Assembly (NCBI GenBank): GCA_903910495.1
Contig: CAIVZW010000659.1
Coordinates: 1 to 17,107, forward strand
DNA from: an uncultured beta proteobacterium
Lineage (GTDB): Bacteria; Pseudomonadota; Gammaproteobacteria; Burkholderiales; Rhodocyclaceae
Length of the DNA stretch: 17,107 bases
Reading direction: 5' to 3'
The notes below the pieces were generated by a model that was not told where the DNA came from, did no database searches, and saw only the letters and a list, made by a program, of their open reading frames with translations. Made by a program: the position numbers and the translations under genes. Positions 14,458 to 17,107 of this stretch are shown here, piece after piece. Every line of letters begins with the position of its first letter. Positions within the stretch are counted from its first letter, which is position 1.

Positions 14458-14469
14458 TTGGCTAGCCAA
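14458..14469. repeat. Perfect 12-base palindrome after the methyltransferase stop
   Basis: TTGGCTAGCCAA directly follows the TAA at 14455-14457. It could form only a short TTGG/CCAA stem with a CTAG loop; a T5 run follows 9 nt later. It may mark the end of the variable block or a weak terminator, but the remaining gap to 14569 shows no clear gene or promoter. Confidence 0.35.
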
Positions 14470-14569
14470 GTATTGTGCATTTTTCTTGCGCATATTCATC
14501 AGTAACAGCCGCAGTTCCAGCTGTCGCAAGGATACGATGCTTCTCTGCATGAACGGGTAAAATGGCCAG

Positions 14570-15652
14570 ATGCTCAAGGACTCCATTCCCCTCGACGCAA
14601 TCCACCGCGTACTGGTCATCAAGCTCCGTCATCACGGCGACGTTCTGCTTTCTTCGCCCGTCTTCTCGGTGCTGAAGGCGCATATCCCGCAGGCCGAGAT
14701 CGATGCGCTGGTTTATGGCGACACGGCTGAAATGCTGACTCTGCATCCGGCCATCAATACAATTCATAGCATCGATCGGCACTGGAAGAATCACGGACTG
14801 TTGGCGCATATCAGGGGAGAGTGGGCGCTTCTGCAGGCATTGCGCAAACGTCACTACGACCTGATCGTTCACCTCACCGATCATCCGCGCGGCGCGTGGA
14901 TCTCCCGCCTGTGTGGTGCACGCTGGGCAGTCGCCCGCAAGATCGGCGGACGTGGCGGCTGGTGGAACAATGCCTTTACGCATTTTTTCTCCAGCCCGCG
15001 CGCAGCCCTTCGCCACACCGTGGAACTCAATCTTGATGCCCTACGGCGAATCGGTGTGTTTCCGGCCCAGGATGAACGCGGTCTGTGCCTCGTCGCGGGC
15101 GAACAGGCGGATGCCCGGATCGCTTTGCTATTGCAGGATCTAGGGCTTGAAAGCACGCCGTTCATTCACATCCACCCGGTTTCACGTTGGCATTTCAAAT
15201 GCTGGCCCGTCGAGAAAATGGCTGCGCTGATCAGACGGCTGCAGAGTGAAGGGCATCGGATTGTTCTCAGCGCCGCCCCGGAGGCCGCAGAAATGAGCAT
15301 GATCGAGGCCATTCAGTGCCAACTTGAACAAGCGGTGCCCAGCCTGGCCGGACAACTTTCACTCAAGGAGCTTGCTGCACTGAGCAAACGCGCACGCCTG
15401 TTCATTGGCGTAGACTCGGCGCCCATGCACATTGCAGCAGCCATGGGAACCCCCACGGTTGCCCTCTTCGGCCCTTCGGGCGACAAGGAATGGGGGCCGT
15501 GGGCAGTGGCGCACCGAGTGGTTGCCAGCGACACCCACCCCTGCAGGCCTTGCGGCATGGATGGCTGCGGCGGCAGCAAGGTCAGCGATTGCCTGACCTC
15601 CCTCTCGGTCGAAAAAGTTCATCACGCCGTTCAGGAACTCCTGGCGGAATGA
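14570..15652 (+). CDS. waaQ: Lipopolysaccharide heptosyltransferase III (WaaQ/RfaQ-like, GT9)
   Basis: A 360-residue GT9 enzyme close to the WaaQ type. N-terminus: HRVLVIKLRHHGDVLLSSPV; then IDALVYGDTAEMLTLHPAIN. The middle has IHIHPVSRWHFKCWPVEKMA. The donor site is FIGVDSAPMHIAAAMGTPTV with ALFGPSGDKEWGPW. The C-terminus has the Cys-rich block CRPCGMDGCGGSKVSDCL, typical of WaaQ. This enzyme adds the third, branching heptose to the inner core from ADP-heptose. It is GC-rich, unlike the block before it, so it probably belongs to the ancestral part of the locus. It starts after a 112-nt gap with a weak ribosome site. Its stop overlaps the next start as ATGA. Confidence 0.88.
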   Translation: MLKDSIPLDAIHRVLVIKLRHHGDVLLSSPVFSVLKAHIPQAEIDALVYGDTAEMLTLHPAINTIHSIDRHWKNHGLLAHIRGEWALLQALRKRHYDLIVHLTDHPRGAWISRLCGARWAVARKIGGRGGWWNNAFTHFFSSPRAALRHTVELNLDALRRIGVFPAQDERGLCLVAGEQADARIALLLQDLGLESTPFIHIHPVSRWHFKCWPVEKMAALIRRLQSEGHRIVLSAAPEAAEMSMIEAIQCQLEQAVPSLAGQLSLKELAALSKRARLFIGVDSAPMHIAAAMGTPTVALFGPSGDKEWGPWAVAHRVVASDTHPCRPCGMDGCGGSKVSDCLTSLSVEKVHHAVQELLAE

Positions 15653-16830
15653 GTCTTCCCCTTCCCGGCAGCGCGAGTCCGAAACCAAGCCTCCGTCTCG
15701 CCATCATCCGCCAGCGCTACACCCCCTACGGAGGCGCTGAACGCTTTGTTGAACGTGCGCTTGCTGCCCTGATTCGTGAAGGCGCCGAAGTCACGCTGAT
15801 CACGCGCAACTGGGAAGGCGCGCCACAGGAAGGCTTCATTCAGAAAATCTGCAACCCGGCGTACTCCCGGCTTTTCGGCGGCCGCTCGGCGCGTGACCGG
15901 TCGTTTGCGGCCTGCGCCAGAATGGCGATGAGCGAAGGATGCTACGACATCACCCAGTCTCACGAACGCATCCCGGGATGCATGATTTTCCGTGCCGGTG
16001 ATGGTGTCCATGCGGCCTGGCTGGATCATCGTGCGCGCGGCCAATCCGCCACCGCGCGCATGATCGCCAGGTTTTCACCTTTTCACCGCAATATCCTGAA
16101 GCAGGAAGCGGCGATGCTCGCTTCGGCGGCACTCAAGGCGGTGATTTGCAACTCCGTTATGGTTCGCAATGAAATGCAACGTTACTATGACGTTCCGGAA
16201 AGCAAACTGGTCCTTATCGAGAACGGGGTTGATCTGGAAAGTTTTCACCCGCGGCTGTCCGGGAAGTGGCGTGAGAAACAGCGTCTCGTGCTCGGGATCG
16301 ATGCGGACACCCCCGTTTTTCTTTTTGTTGGTAGCGGATTTGAGCGCAAGGGTATGCCGCAACTTCTCTCTGCCCTGGCCGGCATGAAGATGCAACAGGC
16401 CCATCTGGTCGTGGTAGGGCAAGACCGGCAACTGTCTGCTTACCAGCGACAAGTGAAAAAACTCGGCCTCGGGTCGCGCGTACATTTTCTCGGCCCGCAA
16501 CAGGATGTTCGCCCCTATTATGGAATGGCTGACGCATTTGTCCTGCCTACGCGCTACGATCCCATGCCCAATGCCGCGCTTGAAGCGATGGCCAGCGGAC
16601 TGCCCATCATCACGTCCTTGAGCTGCGGCATTGCCGCACGCGTTTCCGCAGGAGAGAATGGCTTTGTCTGTGATGCGCTGGACATCGGGCAACTGGCAAG
16701 GCATCTTGATCAACTGGCTGCCCCGGGCAAGGCCGAAACCATGCGCGCCTCTGCACGAGCCGCGGTTCTTGACCTTGATCTGGAAACCATGGCCGCCAGG
16801 CTCATCGGCCTTTACCGTCGCCTGCTATAG
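15649..16830 (+). CDS. Glycosyltransferase family 4, WaaG/RfaG-like core glucosyltransferase
   Basis: 393 residues from ATG 15649 (ATGA with the previous stop). An in-frame ATG at 15490 would only read waaQ out of frame. Motifs in order: [121 protein letters not shown] and the R-Y-D-P...LEAM-SGLP run resemble WaaG, which adds the first outer-core glucose to heptose II. Acceptor identity is inferred from pairing with waaQ. Both are GC-rich (anciently resident). The EX7E motif has Asp-Pro in place of the first Glu ([12 protein letters not shown]), as in WaaG relatives as I recall. Confidence 0.83.
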   Translation: MSLPLPGSASPKPSLRLAIIRQRYTPYGGAERFVERALAALIREGAEVTLITRNWEGAPQEGFIQKICNPAYSRLFGGRSARDRSFAACARMAMSEGCYDITQSHERIPGCMIFRAGDGVHAAWLDHRARGQSATARMIARFSPFHRNILKQEAAMLASAALKAVICNSVMVRNEMQRYYDVPESKLVLIENGVDLESFHPRLSGKWREKQRLVLGIDADTPVFLFVGSGFERKGMPQLLSALAGMKMQQAHLVVVGQDRQLSAYQRQVKKLGLGSRVHFLGPQQDVRPYYGMADAFVLPTRYDPMPNAALEAMASGLPIITSLSCGIAARVSAGENGFVCDALDIGQLARHLDQLAAPGKAETMRASARAAVLDLDLETMAARLIGLYRRLL

Positions 16831-16868
16831 AATTAGACCCCTACACCAAAATCTTCTGGGACGATGGC

Positions 16869-17107
16869 ATGAAAATCACAGTTATTGGAACCGGCTATGT
16901 CGGTCTGGTTACCGGCACCTGCCTGGCTGAAGTGGGCAATGAAGTCCTCTGCGTCGATGTCGATGAGCGCAAGATCGGGATTCTCAAATCCGGCGGCATT
17001 CCCATTTACGAACCCGGCCTTGAAGACATGGTCAGGCGCAACGTAGCAGCCGGGCGCCTGGTCTTCAGCACGGATGTCGAGGCCTCGGTGCATTTTGGCG
17101 AGATCCA
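16869..17107 (+). CDS. ugd: UDP-glucose 6-dehydrogenase, N-terminal part (runs off the window)
   Basis: Only the first ~79 residues are present. They begin [20 protein letters not shown], the NAD-binding Rossmann GxGxxG loop, followed by the conserved [16 protein letters not shown] and [20 protein letters not shown], the signature of the UDP-glucose/GDP-mannose dehydrogenase family; the EPGL form favours UDP-glucose. It oxidises UDP-glucose to UDP-glucuronate in the cytoplasm, a precursor for acidic sugars in surface glycans. GGGA (16858-16861) lies 7 nt before the ATG. The 38-nt gap after the WaaG-like gene allows read-through. A related nucleotide-sugar dehydrogenase is possible because the catalytic part is outside the window. 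Confidence 0.88.
   Translation, partial: MKITVIGTGYVGLVTGTCLAEVGNEVLCVDVDERKIGILKSGGIPIYEPGLEDMVRRNVAAGRLVFSTDVEASVHFGEI

Noticed and set aside
14558..14563. TAAAAT as a -10 box for waaQ
   Set aside because: It would start transcription at or after the ATG at 14570, and no -35 is seen at a suitable distance.
14462..15016. 184-codon open frame on the - strand crossing the gap before waaQ
   Set aside because: It mostly overlaps waaQ in antisense. Its part in the gap shows no family motif and no good ribosome site.
16075..16713. 212-codon open frame on the - strand
   Set aside because: It lies entirely inside the WaaG-like gene; the + strand frame has all the GT4 motifs.

Overview
The window is an outer-membrane glycan locus (lipopolysaccharide core / O-chain) of a Gram-negative bacterium. 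The edges are GC-rich (about 65% over 481-660 by hand count) and the middle is AT-richer. The gene set (MsbA exporter end, GT9 heptosyltransferases, WaaL-like ligase, WaaQ- and WaaG-like transferases, UDP-glucose dehydrogenase) and the IS families ISAs1, ISL3 and ISAzo13 suggest a betaproteobacterium, perhaps Rhodocyclales. That taxonomic guess is inference.

Left half, + strand, 2-6285: the end of an MsbA-type ABC transporter is followed by six tightly packed genes: a GT4 glycosyltransferase, a GT9 heptosyltransferase-like protein, a zinc-ribbon SAM methyltransferase, a DUF707 protein, a CgeB-like glycosyltransferase and a GT2 glycosyltransferase. Starts overlap preceding stops (ATGA at 340, GTG at 3500, GTGA at 5305) or follow within 30 nt, so this reads as one operon. 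An FkbM methyltransferase (6350-7144) faces it on the - strand, with its own candidate promoter at 7214-7243.

Middle, 7252-9094: about 1.8 kb without an intact gene. It holds a gutted ISAs1 element with perfect 10-bp target-site duplications, a decayed partial copy of the GT2 gene, and three transposase 3' remnants in a row (IS3, ISL3, ISAzo13), all on the + strand and ending 59 nt before the next gene. It looks like the joint between two blocks of glycan genes.

Right half, + strand, 9154-17107: a WaaL-like O-antigen ligase, a GT4 gene, a GT9 gene, a second GT4 gene paralogous to the first, and a SAM methyltransferase, with overlapping ends. After a 112-nt gap comes a GC-rich pair, WaaQ-like heptosyltransferase III and WaaG-like GT4, then the start of a UDP-glucose 6-dehydrogenase.

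Together: GT9 proteins probably add heptose-like sugars, GT4/GT2/CgeB/DUF707 proteins extend or decorate the chain, the methyltransferases may modify or cap sugars, MsbA flips lipid A-core, the ligase joins periplasmic glycan to the core, and the dehydrogenase supplies UDP-glucuronate. No flippase (Wzx), separate polymerase (Wzy), chain-length regulator, tRNA, rRNA or CRISPR array is visible. Acceptor sugars and linkages cannot be read from sequence. All GC figures are hand counts over short stretches.
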